A stretch of 64,000 nucleotides of DNA from Acidicapsa acidisoli (GCF_025685625.1 NZ_JAGSYI010000002.1:930001-994000); one strand, 5' to 3'. Shown: positions 8,422-17,770, numbered from the stretch's first letter. Notes: generated from the sequence alone by a model not told the origin. Numbers and translations: made by a program.

Positions 8422-9461
8422 ACGATGGCGTAATCGGCGAAGGCGAGGTCGCCGGCAGACTTAATCCGGTTCCGGCGCCTGCCGAAGAAATGGGGATCGA
8501 GATCGCCTCTGAGACCGTGGATGGAGACTTGCGCCGGGAACCGAGCCTCGAAGCGGAGCTTATGCCGGTCGAGGGATCACGGTCTGCAGTGCAGTTTGAA
8601 GGCCCGCCGGTGTTCACCAATGGCTTTCCCTACCTTGTGCCTGAGCCGCTGGTTGCCCGCACTCCGAACTTCGCCGATGCCTGTCTGTTCCTGGTGCTTA
8701 TGCTGCTGGGACTGCTGATTACAACGGGGCTTGTGGGCCTTGCGCTTCATTATCACTGGCTCGGACTGCGCAGCTTTGAAGAGGCTTCCAAGAGCACTCC
8801 GGTTGCCCTGGGAACGCAGTTGCTGGTTTACCTCATTGCGCTTACGGGGGCAGTTCCCTTCTTTCGCACTGTATGGGCCAGAGGGTATTTTGACGGTCTT
8901 CATTGGCACGCGGCGACTGCGTCCCACCTGCGTTATCGGCTCGTGGCGACGGCTTTTCTGTGCAACGTGCTGGCCATGGTGGGCAACTGGCTGCTGCCGT
9001 TTCCGCAGCATGCGCCAATCGACAAACTGTTCGGCTCCTCGCGCGATGCGTGGATGTTGGCTTGCTTTGGCGTGACCATCGCTCCTTTTTTTGAGGAGAT
9101 GATCTTTCGCGGCTTTCTGCTTCCGGCGGTGGCCACGGCGTGGGATTGGTGCAGCGAGCGGATGACCGGCAGGCGACCACGGCGGCCCGACTCCGAGGGC
9201 AACCCGGTTTGGAGCGTGGGAGCAATGATCTTTGGCGCACTGATAGTAAGCGCGCCCTTTGCCCTGATGCATTCGGCTCAGGTGGGCGACTCGTGGGGCC
9301 CTTTGCTGCTGCTCTATTCGGTGAGCCTGATTCTCTGCGCGGTGCGGCTGGGAACGCGGTCTTTGGCGGCAAGTACGCTCGTGCATTCGGCCTACAACTG
9401 CATGCTCTTCACCGTGATGCTCGTGGAAACGGACGGTTTCAGGCACATGGACAAACTATGA
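8418..9461 (+). CDS. CPBP-family intramembrane metalloprotease
   Basis: A 347-residue membrane protein related to type II CAAX prenyl endopeptidases and bacteriocin-processing enzymes. After a polar N-terminal region of about 85 residues it has several hydrophobic helices and the family motifs in order: EEMIFRG (motif 1, EExxxR, about residue 225), FALMHSAQ (FxxxH, about 283) and a last helix with LVHSAYNC (HxxxN/B, about 325). These Glu and His residues form the presumed metal site. It overlaps uvrA by four bases, so it should be co-translated with it. Its substrate is unknown; the long soluble N-terminus is longer than in most members. Confidence 0.88.
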   Translation: MNDGVIGEGEVAGRLNPVPAPAEEMGIEIASETVDGDLRREPSLEAELMPVEGSRSAVQFEGPPVFTNGFPYLVPEPLVARTPNFADACLFLVLMLLGLLITTGLVGLALHYHWLGLRSFEEASKSTPVALGTQLLVYLIALTGAVPFFRTVWARGYFDGLHWHAATASHLRYRLVATAFLCNVLAMVGNWLLPFPQHAPIDKLFGSSRDAWMLACFGVTIAPFFEEMIFRGFLLPAVATAWDWCSERMTGRRPRRPDSEGNPVWSVGAMIFGALIVSAPFALMHSAQVGDSWGPLLLLYSVSLILCAVRLGTRSLAASTLVHSAYNCMLFTVMLVETDGFRHMDKL

Positions 9462-9512
9462 GCCGGTTTTCCGCCCGATAAGCCGGAGCGGCGTGTTAAC
9501 TTCTTTTCATCC

Positions 9513-10931
9513 ATGAGTCTGTCTGCACCTCCGTCTACTTCGTTGCCCGCCAAAGTACCAGCCACGAACCCGCATGAGTTGCCTCGCGTCCTGGGCGGAA
9601 GCCACGCCATGGCGATCGTTGTCGGAACCATCATCGGCAGCGGCATCTTTCTTGTGCCAACGGAGATGATGGCGGCGGTTGGTTCTTCCGGGCTCGTCTA
9701 CCTGGCGTGGATTGTTGGCGGTTTGCTGTCGCTGTTCGGGGCGATGACGTATGCCGAACTCGGATCGATGATGCCCTATGCCGGCGGCGAATACGTCTAC
9801 CTGCGCGGAGCATACGGCGATCGGACCGGCTTTCTCTATATGTGGACGTGGTTCGCGGTGGCCAAGCCTGCTTCGATTGCTTCGGTAACCAGCGGGCTGG
9901 CGCGAACGCTGGGGATCTTTGCGGTCTTTCACTGGCTGGATACGGTGGCCGTGGGCGGGCCGCTGCCGGTGATGTGGTCGCAGATCTTTGCCATCGCCGT
10001 GACCTGGCTGATTACAGGGCTGAATTATCTCGGCATCAAAAAGGCCGGGGATTTTCAGGTTGTCTTCACCGTGCTGAAGGCCGTGCTGATTCTGGTTGTC
10101 GTTGGGTTCTGCTTCGGTTCGTCGCTTGGGTCGTGGGGCAATTTCGGCACTTCGGTGCATCCTGCGCCGGGTGGACTGACTGGATTCATGATCGCGCTGA
10201 TTGCCACGCTGTGGGCATATGACGGATGGAACGATCTGACGATGGTTGCAGGTGAGGTGAAGCATCCGGAGAAGAATCTGCCGTTCGCGCTGATCGGCGG
10301 CCTCTTTGTTGTGGGTGTGCTCTTCATGGCGACGAATGCGGCGATCCAGTACATTCTGCCGGCGGCGCAGATTGCCGGTTCTCCGCGTCCTGCTGTGACC
10401 GCGCTCTCGGTTGTGGCCGGTCCGGCCGGTGCGGCTCTTGTCGCGGCGGGGATGGCTTTGAGCATCTTCGTCACGCTGAATGGAACGATTATGTCCGGCG
10501 CTCGGATTCCCTTTGCGGCGGCGCGGGACCGCTTGTTTTTTCCACGGTTTGGCGAAGTCCATCCGCGCTTCAAGAGCCCGGCTTATTCGCTGGTGGTGCA
10601 GGGATTGCTTTCGACCGTTCTGCTGCTTGCACTGGGACGATTTCAGCAGCTTTTCGAGCTGGCGGTCTTCGCCGAGTGGCTGTTTTATATGCTCACGGCA
10701 ACTACCGTGTTTGTCTATCGGCACAAGCATCCGGAGATGGCTCGGCCTTACCGGGTGTGGGGCTATCCGGTGCTGCCTGCGGTCTTTGTTCTCAGCGCCG
10801 CGGTGGTGCTTTATTCGAGCTTTGCGGGGAACCTGCGCGGGTCACTGATTGGAACGGGGCTGATTTTGCTGGGCCTGCCGCTGTATGAGTGGATTCGGCG
10901 GCGGTATGGCTCGCAAGTAAAACAAGGTTAA
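9513..10931 (+). CDS. APC-superfamily amino acid permease
   Basis: This 472-residue protein has about twelve hydrophobic helices of the LeuT/APC fold. Helix 1 contains the unwound glycine-rich motif VVGTIIGSGIFLVP (about 33-46) where the amino-acid carboxylate binds, and helix 6 has LWAYDGWNDLT, typical of the LAT/YfnA-like branch of exchangers and permeases. The amphipathic loop VAGEVKHPEKNLP follows as in family members. A short Pro/Ser-rich N-terminus is cytoplasmic. It is 51 bases downstream of the CPBP protease gene and may be read from the same transcript or its own promoter. The transported amino acid is not determinable. Confidence 0.9.
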   Translation: MSLSAPPSTSLPAKVPATNPHELPRVLGGSHAMAIVVGTIIGSGIFLVPTEMMAAVGSSGLVYLAWIVGGLLSLFGAMTYAELGSMMPYAGGEYVYLRGAYGDRTGFLYMWTWFAVAKPASIASVTSGLARTLGIFAVFHWLDTVAVGGPLPVMWSQIFAIAVTWLITGLNYLGIKKAGDFQVVFTVLKAVLILVVVGFCFGSSLGSWGNFGTSVHPAPGGLTGFMIALIATLWAYDGWNDLTMVAGEVKHPEKNLPFALIGGLFVVGVLFMATNAAIQYILPAAQIAGSPRPAVTALSVVAGPAGAALVAAGMALSIFVTLNGTIMSGARIPFAAARDRLFFPRFGEVHPRFKSPAYSLVVQGLLSTVLLLALGRFQQLFELAVFAEWLFYMLTATTVFVYRHKHPEMARPYRVWGYPVLPAVFVLSAAVVLYSSFAGNLRGSLIGTGLILLGLPLYEWIRRRYGSQVKQG

Positions 10932-10994
10932 GACTTAGATTCGATATTTGTGCGATGATTCCACAGCGGTCTTGCATTCGGAGGCCGAACGGAG

Positions 10995-11408
10995 ATGACT
11001 TCGGACGAACTCAAGAAGATAATGCTTGACAATGCGGCGGAGATCACACGCCTTCACTCGCGAATCCACGCTACATATGCACTTCGGAAAGAGAGTTCCG
11101 AAAAATGGCAGGATTGGGAGAAGGCGTGCGATGACTTTCACTCTCGCTACACCAAGTTAGCCTGGCCGGTAACTTCCGGCGCTGAAGGATGGCTGGACAC
11201 CATATCCTCGGGTGATGTGGACGCTGTAGAAGCTGCTCTTTGCTTCTTGGAATGCCGTCCGTACTTCTTTCGTTCGGGCTATATGTACAAAGACATTCTG
11301 CGCAAGATAAGGCGAGCACCTATGCCACCGGAACAGGCAACTCGGCTCAAAGTCATTCTCGAAAAATGGGCACTCTATCAACAGCTCAGGATACGAAACG
11401 GCAGGTAG
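10995..11408 (+). CDS. Hypothetical 137-residue protein
   Basis: The frame encodes a soluble, mostly helical, charged protein with two tryptophan-rich stretches (SEKWQDWEKACDDF and EGWLDTI) and a Cys/Phe/Tyr-rich middle (CFLECRPYFFRSGYMYKDILRKI). No signal peptide, membrane segment or known domain is seen. The C-terminal region (residues 80-130) could form HEAT-like helix pairs, which is only an impression. It lies in an AT-richer patch between the permease and a broken DUF4242 gene next to recombinase genes, so it may be accessory DNA. The start ATG is preceded by GGAGG-like sequence (CGGAGGCCGAACGGAG), supporting translation. Confidence 0.55.
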   Translation: MTSDELKKIMLDNAAEITRLHSRIHATYALRKESSEKWQDWEKACDDFHSRYTKLAWPVTSGAEGWLDTISSGDVDAVEAALCFLECRPYFFRSGYMYKDILRKIRRAPMPPEQATRLKVILEKWALYQQLRIRNGR

Positions 11409-11525
11409 GAGCGCCGCATTTGGTCAGCATGATGCAAATTCTTGAGAACTTAGAATGTACGCCCTGTTTGCCTCAGAGCTGGTGTGGGTAGAATGGTCCA
11501 TCCGACTCTGGATTGAGGTAAGGGA

Positions 11526-11798
11526 ATGCCGAAGTTTTTGATCGGAAGAAATATCCCAGGCGCGGGGAAACTCACCTCCGAGCCACTGCAGGGAATCTCG
11601 CAGTAGTCGTACTGTGTTCTTCGTGGAATGGGACCGGAGATTCAATGGGTGCAATCGTATGTTACGGACGACAAGATTACCTGCATCTACATTGCGCCGA
11701 ATGCCGAAATGATTCGGGAACACGCCCGCCAGGGTGGCTTTCCAGCCGATGCGTTGCTGGAAGTGCGCACGATCATCAACCCGACGAGCGAGGGTTGA
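11526..11798 (+). pseudogene. DUF4242-type protein gene interrupted by an in-frame TAG
   Basis: Read straight through, 11526-11798 encodes 90 residues in a single frame, MPKFLIGRNIPGAGKL at the start and MGPEIQWVQSYVTDDKI...IYIAPNAEMIREHARQGGFP later. This is the layout of small DUF4242 (nickel-responsive-protein-like, ferredoxin-fold) proteins. Codon 27 is TAG (11604-11606), placed in ISQ-stop-SYCVLRGMGPEIQW where relatives usually have a lysine (SQKSC...), so a single A-to-T change in AAG explains it. The rest is intact and retains sensible codon use, implying recent loss, a sequencing error, or reinitiation at the internal ATG 11628. There is no sign of a frameshift. Confidence 0.72.
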
Positions 11799-11810
11799 CG
11801 CTGCCCGAGA

Positions 11811-12854
11811 CTACTTGGCGCGGGGATGGGTCTTGTCGTACACGACGGTCAACTGCGCGGCTGTGAGCTGCGTGTAACGCTGGGTGGTGCTTAATCGCTC
11901 GTGGCCCAGCAACTCTTGAATGCTGCGCAGGTCGGCGCCTTCTTCGAGCAAATGCGTTCCGAAGGCGTGGCGAAGCGTGTGCGGATGCACATCGGACGAG
12001 AGGCCACGCTGAATGGCGATGCGCTTGACAATGCGCGCTACGGAGCGCGTGGAAAGCCGGCCGTTGCCGCGCAGATGCAGATTGAGCAGCAATGCCTCGG
12101 TGTTGCGCTGCGCTGCTGACAAACGCGCCTGGCGTTCGGCGAGATAGGTTCGCACGGCCTGCGCGGCCGCGTCGCCGAGTGGGACGTAGCGTTGCTTCTG
12201 GCCTTTACCGCGAACGAGGATCGCCTCGTTGGCCCAGTGGATGTCGGCGAGGTTGAGGCCTGTGAGTTCAGCGTTGCGGATGCCGCAGCCGTAGAGCAAT
12301 TCGAAGATGACGGCGTCGCGCGCGGGCCAGCTTGCCGCAGCGTCCTCTTTATCGCCGATGGAATCGACGACGCGATTCATCTGTTCGATAGACGGCACGC
12401 GTGGCAGGTGCTTCGGCAGCTTGGGGGTCGCTACGAGCGACGCGACATTCTGATCGACATGGCCGAAGCGCGCCAGCCAGCGAAACCAGCTCCGCACGGC
12501 GGCGAGTGCACGGGCTGCGGAAGCCTTGGAAAGGCCACGTTGATACAACGATCCGAGGTAGGCTCGGATGCGGGTGTGTTCGATCGCCGAAGGGCGGGTT
12601 TCTGGGCCTTGCGCTTTGAGGATGTAGGCGACGAAACTGTGCAGTTCGCGCCCGTAGGCCCGCAACGTGTGAGGCGAGCTAGCGCGTTCGTTGGCGAGGA
12701 CAGCGAGATAGGCGGTTACCAGTTGACCGAGTGGCGAGGGATGTCCCTCAGGGGCTAAAGCCCCGGCAGGCTCTGTGGCTTCTATGAGCGGGCTGAAGCC
12801 CGTGTCCTTCGGAGAACCGAATTCTTCCTCCACTGGATCGGGAAGTACGCTCAT
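11811..12854 (-). CDS. xerC: Tyrosine recombinase, XerC-like
   Basis: A 347-residue site-specific recombinase. The SAM-like core-binding domain runs from about residue 38 ([28 protein letters not shown]) and the catalytic domain carries the full set: Arg in CGIRNAE, Lys in [28 protein letters not shown], and the nucleophile Tyr in TQRYTQL. Xer proteins resolve chromosome dimers; a tandem partner (xerD-like) sits directly upstream with a four-base overlap. Residues about 15-37 are encoded by a palindromic repeat (12744-12811) and have no counterpart in normal XerC. Being an integrase of a mobile element is the alternative, but both genes look like housekeeping Xer proteins. Confidence 0.85.
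   Translation of the reverse strand: MSVLPDPVEEEFGSPKDTGFSPLIEATEPAGALAPEGHPSPLGQLVTAYLAVLANERASSPHTLRAYGRELHSFVAYILKAQGPETRPSAIEHTRIRAYLGSLYQRGLSKASAARALAAVRSWFRWLARFGHVDQNVASLVATPKLPKHLPRVPSIEQMNRVVDSIGDKEDAAASWPARDAVIFELLYGCGIRNAELTGLNLADIHWANEAILVRGKGQKQRYVPLGDAAAQAVRTYLAERQARLSAAQRNTEALLLNLHLRGNGRLSTRSVARIVKRIAIQRGLSSDVHPHTLRHAFGTHLLEEGADLRSIQELLGHERLSTTQRYTQLTAAQLTVVYDKTHPRAK
12744..12811. repeat. Bipartite palindromic (REP-like) repeat, copy 1, inside xerC
   Basis: The element consists of CCCTCA followed by the palindrome GGGGCTAAAGCCCC (12751-12764), a 24-base spacer, the palindrome CGGGCTGAAGCCCG (12789-12802), and a CCTTC end. The same arrangement recurs at 30597-30662. This copy lies wholly within the N-terminal coding region of the xerC-like gene, in frame and without a stop. 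Confidence 0.85.
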
Positions 12855-13849
12855 TGCGGCTTCTCCTCAAGGATCTGATCGTGAGCCGCGTTCTCTTCTG
12901 ATTCGGCGGTTGCGCGACGTATGGCTCGCGGATGATGCTGGCGATGCACGGCCTTGAGCCTGCCCAGCGCAAGATGGGTGTAGACCTGCGTGGTGGAGAT
13001 GTCGGCGTGACCGAGCAGGAGTTGCACTGAACGCAGGTCGGCGCCGTGTTCAACCATGTGCGTGGCGCAACTATGGCGCAGCGTGTGCGGGCTTGCGCCG
13101 CTGTTGCGGGATTTGACGAGTATCCAGACGGATTGGCGGGTTAGCGGCATTCCGCGCAGGGAGAGAAAGAGCTTTGCGCCATCGGCCGAATGGGCTTTGG
13201 CGCGGACGCGGGCCAGATGCGGACGACCCTCTTTGAGATAAAGACTCAGCGCTTCGAGGGCTGCCGCTCCCAGCGGGACAATGCGTTCCTTGTCGCCTTT
13301 GCCGCGCACCAGAACACGCCCGGAATCGAGCGCCAGATCGCTGGTGGAGAGGGTTGTGACCTCGGAGACGCGCAGACCGCCGGCGTATAGCAACTCCAGA
13401 ATCGCGCGATCGCGCAGCGCCATGGCATGGGCCAGGGGGCGGCTCACGGATTGCCTGGCGGACAGTTCGGCGCTTTCCAGCATTGCGTTCACTTCCGACT
13501 CGGCGAGCGATTTGGGCAGCACCTTCCATGCTTTCGGAGACTCGATATTCACGGTCGGGTCGTGATCGATGCGGCGGTCGAGCAGGAGCCACTTATAGAA
13601 GCCGCGAATGCAACTGAGTTTGCGCGCGGCCGAGCGAGAGTCGATGTTGTGCGTTCGCAGATGCTCCAGAAATGCGGCTACGTCCTGCTGCGCGGCTGTC
13701 AGCAGAACGCCGTGGCGGCTTTCGAGGAACTCGGCGAAGGTCTTGAGGTCGCTGTCGTAGGCCTCACAGGTGAGCGGGCGCAGGCCCTTTTCGACGCGCA
13801 GGTAGGTCCTGTACTCCTGAAGCAGGCCGAGATTGCGCGCAGTGTCCAT
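12851..13849 (-). CDS. xerD: Tyrosine recombinase, XerD-like
   Basis: From ATG 13849 the protein has 332 residues, starting [18 protein letters not shown], which is the normal Xer N-terminus. A frame open to 13948 would add 33 residues unlike the family, so the shorter start is preferred. The core-binding domain is followed by catalytic residues Arg in AGGLRVSEV, Lys in [30 protein letters not shown] and Tyr in TQVYTHL. A charged C-terminal extension (about 30 residues after the last helix) is longer than usual. It overlaps the xerC-like gene by four bases. The pair probably forms the heterotetramer that acts at dif; no dif site was recognised in the window. Confidence 0.88.
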   Translation of the reverse strand: MDTARNLGLLQEYRTYLRVEKGLRPLTCEAYDSDLKTFAEFLESRHGVLLTAAQQDVAAFLEHLRTHNIDSRSAARKLSCIRGFYKWLLLDRRIDHDPTVNIESPKAWKVLPKSLAESEVNAMLESAELSARQSVSRPLAHAMALRDRAILELLYAGGLRVSEVTTLSTSDLALDSGRVLVRGKGDKERIVPLGAAALEALSLYLKEGRPHLARVRAKAHSADGAKLFLSLRGMPLTRQSVWILVKSRNSGASPHTLRHSCATHMVEHGADLRSVQLLLGHADISTTQVYTHLALGRLKAVHRQHHPRAIRRATAESEENAAHDQILEEKPQ

Positions 13850-14096
13850 CCGCAGAGACTTCGGGCTCCTGGAGCATGTTCGGAAATAGTGTGGTTCAGA
13901 GAGTGCAGCAAGGAGTGACGTTTCTTTGATAGAAGGCGACGCGACCATCTGTTCTGTGGTCTAGGCCTTTTCCTAAAATGCTCTAGTTCGATTATGTGCT
14001 TCGGAATGCTCAAGCGGAGAACCGACGACCGATTCGAGAACCACACTCAATACGGAATCAACTTTATTAACAATGGGGAATTAGGGCTGTCCGTTA

Positions 14097-14139
14097 GAGT
14101 CAGGAGCTGGGCCGCTCCTGACTCCAACGCTCCTGACTC
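14097..14139 (-). terminator. Strong hairpin plus a third copy of its arm, after the TonB receptor gene
   Basis: GAGTCAGGAGC (14097-14107) and GCTCCTGACTC (14114-14124) pair perfectly over 11 bases around a six-base loop, and a third copy GCTCCTGACTC follows at 14129-14139. It lies 20-60 bases after the stop of the minus-strand receptor gene. No good T-tract follows, so it may stabilise the mRNA end or terminate weakly. The extra arm allows two alternative hairpins. Confidence 0.5.
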
Positions 14140-14158
14140 GAACCGACATTGCCCAATT

Positions 14159-17100
14159 TCAGAACGACAGTTTCAGGGCGAGTTGGATAAGGCGAGGATT
14201 ATTCACGGTGGAATTGACAGCACCGAATCCCGGAGCTTTTAAATCGTTCACCGGCGAACCAAACTGTGTGTGATTGAAAAGGTTGAAGAACTCGGCGCGG
14301 AAGTTCAAGCCCATCTCTCTGCGAGGTAGCGCGAACTGTTTGACAACGGAGAAGTCCGTGTTGACGAAATCGGGCCCGACAACCGGGACCCGCGCCGCAT
14401 CTCCCAACTGGCCGGCCGGGGGCGCCACAAAGCAGGACGCGTTGATCCATTGCAGCTTGCTGTGGTTCGCGACGTGAGGATCGCAACCTGCGACCATGTC
14501 AGGCCGGTTCCAATTGTTGTCATTGCCGCCGGTATTGAAGGTGACGCCGGACTGGTTGTTGGAATCGATCAATGGAACGGGAAAGCCCGAAGATGCTCGT
14601 TCGATCAGCGTCAATTGGAAACCGCCAAGCATGGCGTTGGTCAAGCCATTCCAATTGTTGCCAAACTGCTTTCCGCGGCCAAAGGGCAAGTCATAGATCA
14701 CGCTGCCTGTGAAGCTGTTGGCAAGATTGATTTGCGATAAGGACCAATCCAGGTGTTGCCAGTTGGGAAGTGGGAAAAAGGGAGCGCTCACCTCGGAACC
14801 CAGGCCATCGGTTAACCCGTTGTCAAACGTATGAGACCACGTGTACGCAAACAGAGCATAGAGGCCGTGCTGCGGCGTCTTGGTCTCCAGTTTGACCTGC
14901 AGCGAGTCGTAGTTGGTCTTGCCCACATCGCCGAAGAGGAGAATGGCATTGCCCCCGGGGTCGGTAGCAGCATAGGGCGCTGTGTACGGCGCACCGCCAG
15001 GCAGGCAGCCGATCATGTAGGAACCGCCCGCGACGCATCCACTGGGACCGCTGGTGTTGAGGTTGTTGCCGGCCACGAGAATGTGTGTGCCCCGGGAACC
15101 GGCGTAGCCTTCGGTCAGGACCAGATTGCCGGCCAACTGGGTCTCGATGTTCACGTTGAATTGCTGCACCCGGCCCAGCTTGAGATTGGTGGGCTCGGTA
15201 TAGAACGAGCCTGTAAACGCAGCGGCGGTCGGCGGCGTTGGAATGGTCGCGAATCCGTTGGAAAGGCTGATGTTCTCGGGGGTGCCTCCCAGGACGGTGG
15301 CGCAATACGAAGTGGAGAAGGCGCAGCCGGTGGAGAAGGTGGCGGGAAAAGCGTCCGACTCGCCGAGAAAGGGCGGGTTTTGCCAAAGGCCCTGCGCGCC
15401 CTGACTCCAGGCGGAGTCGTGATAGAGCGCGTAACCTGCGCGGAGGACGGTCTTCTCGCTGCCGAGGACCTTCCAGGCGGCGCCGATACGCGGTTCGAGA
15501 GCGGTCTTGTCCATTTGTACGCCGGCTGAGGCACTCACGCCATTTTGATTGGCGACGAGAAGCTGGCCGGTTGCGGGAATATAGTTAGCCAGGCGGTTGT
15601 GCTGCTCCGTGGTCGGAGTCGTCAAATCCCAGGCTAGGCCGAGGTTGAGGGTGAGCGATGAAGTGACGCGCCAATCGTCCTCGATGAATGGTCGATAGAT
15701 CTTCCAGCGGCGCCCAGTGACCGGCCCGTCGTAGGTCTGGTCATGAATGGCAAGGCCGGGGATGCCGAGAAGGAAATCCGCCTCGGTATTGCCCGGAACG
15801 TTGGCGCTGCTGAGGCCGGTAAAGTTGCCAAAAACGCCGACGATCCAGAAGCCATCCTGAAAGGCCTCGGTGCCCACGTTCATCTGGTTGCCGCGGAAGT
15901 CTAGCCCCATCTTGAGGTCATGCTTATGCAGAGCCCAGCTCAGCGTGTCCTTGAAAGAGTAGATGTTGGTTCCACCCTGGAACGGAGAGTAGCCGCGATC
16001 ACCGAGGGACCAAAAGCCGGGGCCGCCTCCCTGAAATTCCGTCGAGACAAGGCCGCAGCTATATGCGCCGGGAGGGCAGGTGCCGTTGATGCATCCCAGA
16101 TTGGCGCCGGGAATGCCGAGGTTAGCAGAGGCGCAAGTCCCATTGTCTTGCGAATCGATGTAGTCGAAGATGCGGTTGTAGCCAAAGCTCGCCTGGTTGA
16201 CCATCGTGGGAGAGAACACATGCGTCTCGCCGATAGCCGCATTGCGCGCATGGTTTCTAATCCGCTCGTTGCTGCCGAAGGCGTTAGACTCGGCAAGCCC
16301 CGGCGCACCGCCAGGCACAAACGAATACGCCTGGTCGTAGCTAAACCGGCCAAAGAGATTGTCCTTGCCGGACAGCGTGTGGTCCAGGCGGCCATCGAAC
16401 TTGGTTTCATCCAGTTCACGCACCGGCTCATTGACGTAGTTGTAGCCAGAGCTGGGGTTGTTGGCGTTCGGCGCGGGATAAATGTTCATCATCCCCTGTC
16501 CGATGCTGCTGATCAGCCCGGATGGAATCTTGTTGCAAGGAATGCCCGAAGCCTGACTTCCATCGGGATTCGCAGCCAGCGGATTTCCCGCGCTGTCGCA
16601 CTGGAAATACACATTGGGATAGACCGTCGCACTGGTTGACGCGCCAATCATATTCGGATTCACGATGCCCAGACCCGAAACAGGGTTGCCGAAAGCGTCG
16701 TTGGAAAAGTCGCCCGTGCGCATGGCCATCGAAGGCACCAGGCCCGTAAAGGCAATCCCGTGGAGCTGATATTTCTGTTCGCCATCGACGAAGAGAAAAG
16801 TCTTGTTCTTGCGAATCGGTCCGCCGATCGCGCCGCCGAACTGGTTTAGGTTGAATTTTTCCGGCGCGGTGGCAAAGTAACTTTTGGCATCGAGATCTGT
16901 ATTGCGCACAAATTCGAAGAGCGTTCCGTGAATATCGTTGGTCCCGGATTTTGTGGTGACCAGCACGGTCGGCCCGGCTCGCGTGCCGTATTCGGCGGAG
17001 TAGGTATAGGTCAGAACCTTAAATTCCTGGATGTCGTCGATTGAGGAGAAGATGCCGATGCCGCCAGCAGTCAGTTCGTTATTGTCGACGCCATCGAGCA

Positions 17101-17770
17101 GCCAGTCCGTGCTGTTGGGGCGCGAGCCTCCGACTGACAGGGAGAAGGAACCGCGTGCGGCCACCTCGCTGTCGCTGCCGGAGGTGAAAAAGCTGTTGGG
17201 GTTGGTTTCTGCCGTGGCGCCGGCGGTGAGCGTGGCGAGTTGCACAAAATCGCGGCCATTCAAGGGGAGTTGCGAGACTTCCTGGGAAGTGATGACCTGA
17301 CCGAGCGATGGATTGGCTGTCTCGACAGCGACCGCGTCACCGGAAACCTCCACGGTCGTGTTTACGGTGGCGGGGTCGAGTGAAAAGTCGAGTTCGCGAG
17401 CTTCCTCATTGTGGAGGGTTAAATCTCTGGATTCAGCGCTTCGGAAGCCAGGCGCATCCACATGCACGGTGTAGGTTTCAGCGGGAAGTAAAGGGATCAG
17501 GTAGTGCCCGGAAGTGTCCGTCTTGCTGTCTCGGGCCAGGCCCGTTTCCTGAACGGTAACGATGACTGTAGCCCCTGGTACGGCCGATCCGGACTTGTCG
17601 AGAACATTGCCGGAGAAGCTTCCAGTGGCCTGGGCATGAATGGCCGGAGCAATTAATAGTGCGAGAACAAAGACGACACCGGAAAGTAGAAATTTCGGAA
17701 ATCTTGCATCGCCTGATGCTTCGGACGATCTCGGACAATTCATGGCAACCATCTTGCGTTTCATAGTCAA
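14159..17770 (-). CDS. TonB-dependent receptor, Oar-like, with N-terminal carboxypeptidase-regulatory-like domain
   Basis: A 1203-residue outer-membrane protein. It opens with a basic region, a hydrophobic signal segment (LLSGVVFVLALLIAPAIHAQ), then a CarboxypepD_reg-like beta-sandwich (GSFSGNVLDKSGSAVPGATV...) and a plug domain with the family mark LPLNGRDFVQLATL. The remainder is a long beta-barrel rich in Asn, Gly and aromatic residues, ending in the outer-membrane signature RLIQLALKLSF with terminal Phe. In Acidobacteriota such receptors are numerous and usually import glycans or degradation products using TonB energy. A near-consensus promoter lies upstream (17835-17863), and a GH15-like secreted protein is divergently transcribed, pointing to carbohydrate uptake. 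The ligand is not readable. Confidence 0.92.
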   Translation of the reverse strand: MTMKRKMVAMNCPRSSEASGDARFPKFLLSGVVFVLALLIAPAIHAQATGSFSGNVLDKSGSAVPGATVIVTVQETGLARDSKTDTSGHYLIPLLPAETYTVHVDAPGFRSAESRDLTLHNEEARELDFSLDPATVNTTVEVSGDAVAVETANPSLGQVITSQEVSQLPLNGRDFVQLATLTAGATAETNPNSFFTSGSDSEVAARGSFSLSVGGSRPNSTDWLLDGVDNNELTAGGIGIFSSIDDIQEFKVLTYTYSAEYGTRAGPTVLVTTKSGTNDIHGTLFEFVRNTDLDAKSYFATAPEKFNLNQFGGAIGGPIRKNKTFLFVDGEQKYQLHGIAFTGLVPSMAMRTGDFSNDAFGNPVSGLGIVNPNMIGASTSATVYPNVYFQCDSAGNPLAANPDGSQASGIPCNKIPSGLISSIGQGMMNIYPAPNANNPSSGYNYVNEPVRELDETKFDGRLDHTLSGKDNLFGRFSYDQAYSFVPGGAPGLAESNAFGSNERIRNHARNAAIGETHVFSPTMVNQASFGYNRIFDYIDSQDNGTCASANLGIPGANLGCINGTCPPGAYSCGLVSTEFQGGGPGFWSLGDRGYSPFQGGTNIYSFKDTLSWALHKHDLKMGLDFRGNQMNVGTEAFQDGFWIVGVFGNFTGLSSANVPGNTEADFLLGIPGLAIHDQTYDGPVTGRRWKIYRPFIEDDWRVTSSLTLNLGLAWDLTTPTTEQHNRLANYIPATGQLLVANQNGVSASAGVQMDKTALEPRIGAAWKVLGSEKTVLRAGYALYHDSAWSQGAQGLWQNPPFLGESDAFPATFSTGCAFSTSYCATVLGGTPENISLSNGFATIPTPPTAAAFTGSFYTEPTNLKLGRVQQFNVNIETQLAGNLVLTEGYAGSRGTHILVAGNNLNTSGPSGCVAGGSYMIGCLPGGAPYTAPYAATDPGGNAILLFGDVGKTNYDSLQVKLETKTPQHGLYALFAYTWSHTFDNGLTDGLGSEVSAPFFPLPNWQHLDWSLSQINLANSFTGSVIYDLPFGRGKQFGNNWNGLTNAMLGGFQLTLIERASSGFPVPLIDSNNQSGVTFNTGGNDNNWNRPDMVAGCDPHVANHSKLQWINASCFVAPPAGQLGDAARVPVVGPDFVNTDFSVVKQFALPRREMGLNFRAEFFNLFNHTQFGSPVNDLKAPGFGAVNSTVNNPRLIQLALKLSF

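Noticed and set aside
9507-10730. 407-residue minus-strand frame opposite the APC permease
   Set aside because: Composition is His/Arg/Gln-rich shadow of a GC-rich gene, with no domain, no Shine-Dalgarno and full overlap with a clear permease.
11604-11606. TAG in the DUF4242 gene as pyrrolysine or programmed readthrough
   Set aside because: No pyrrolysine system is expected in this lineage and the codon replaces an ordinary lysine; a mutation or error is simpler.
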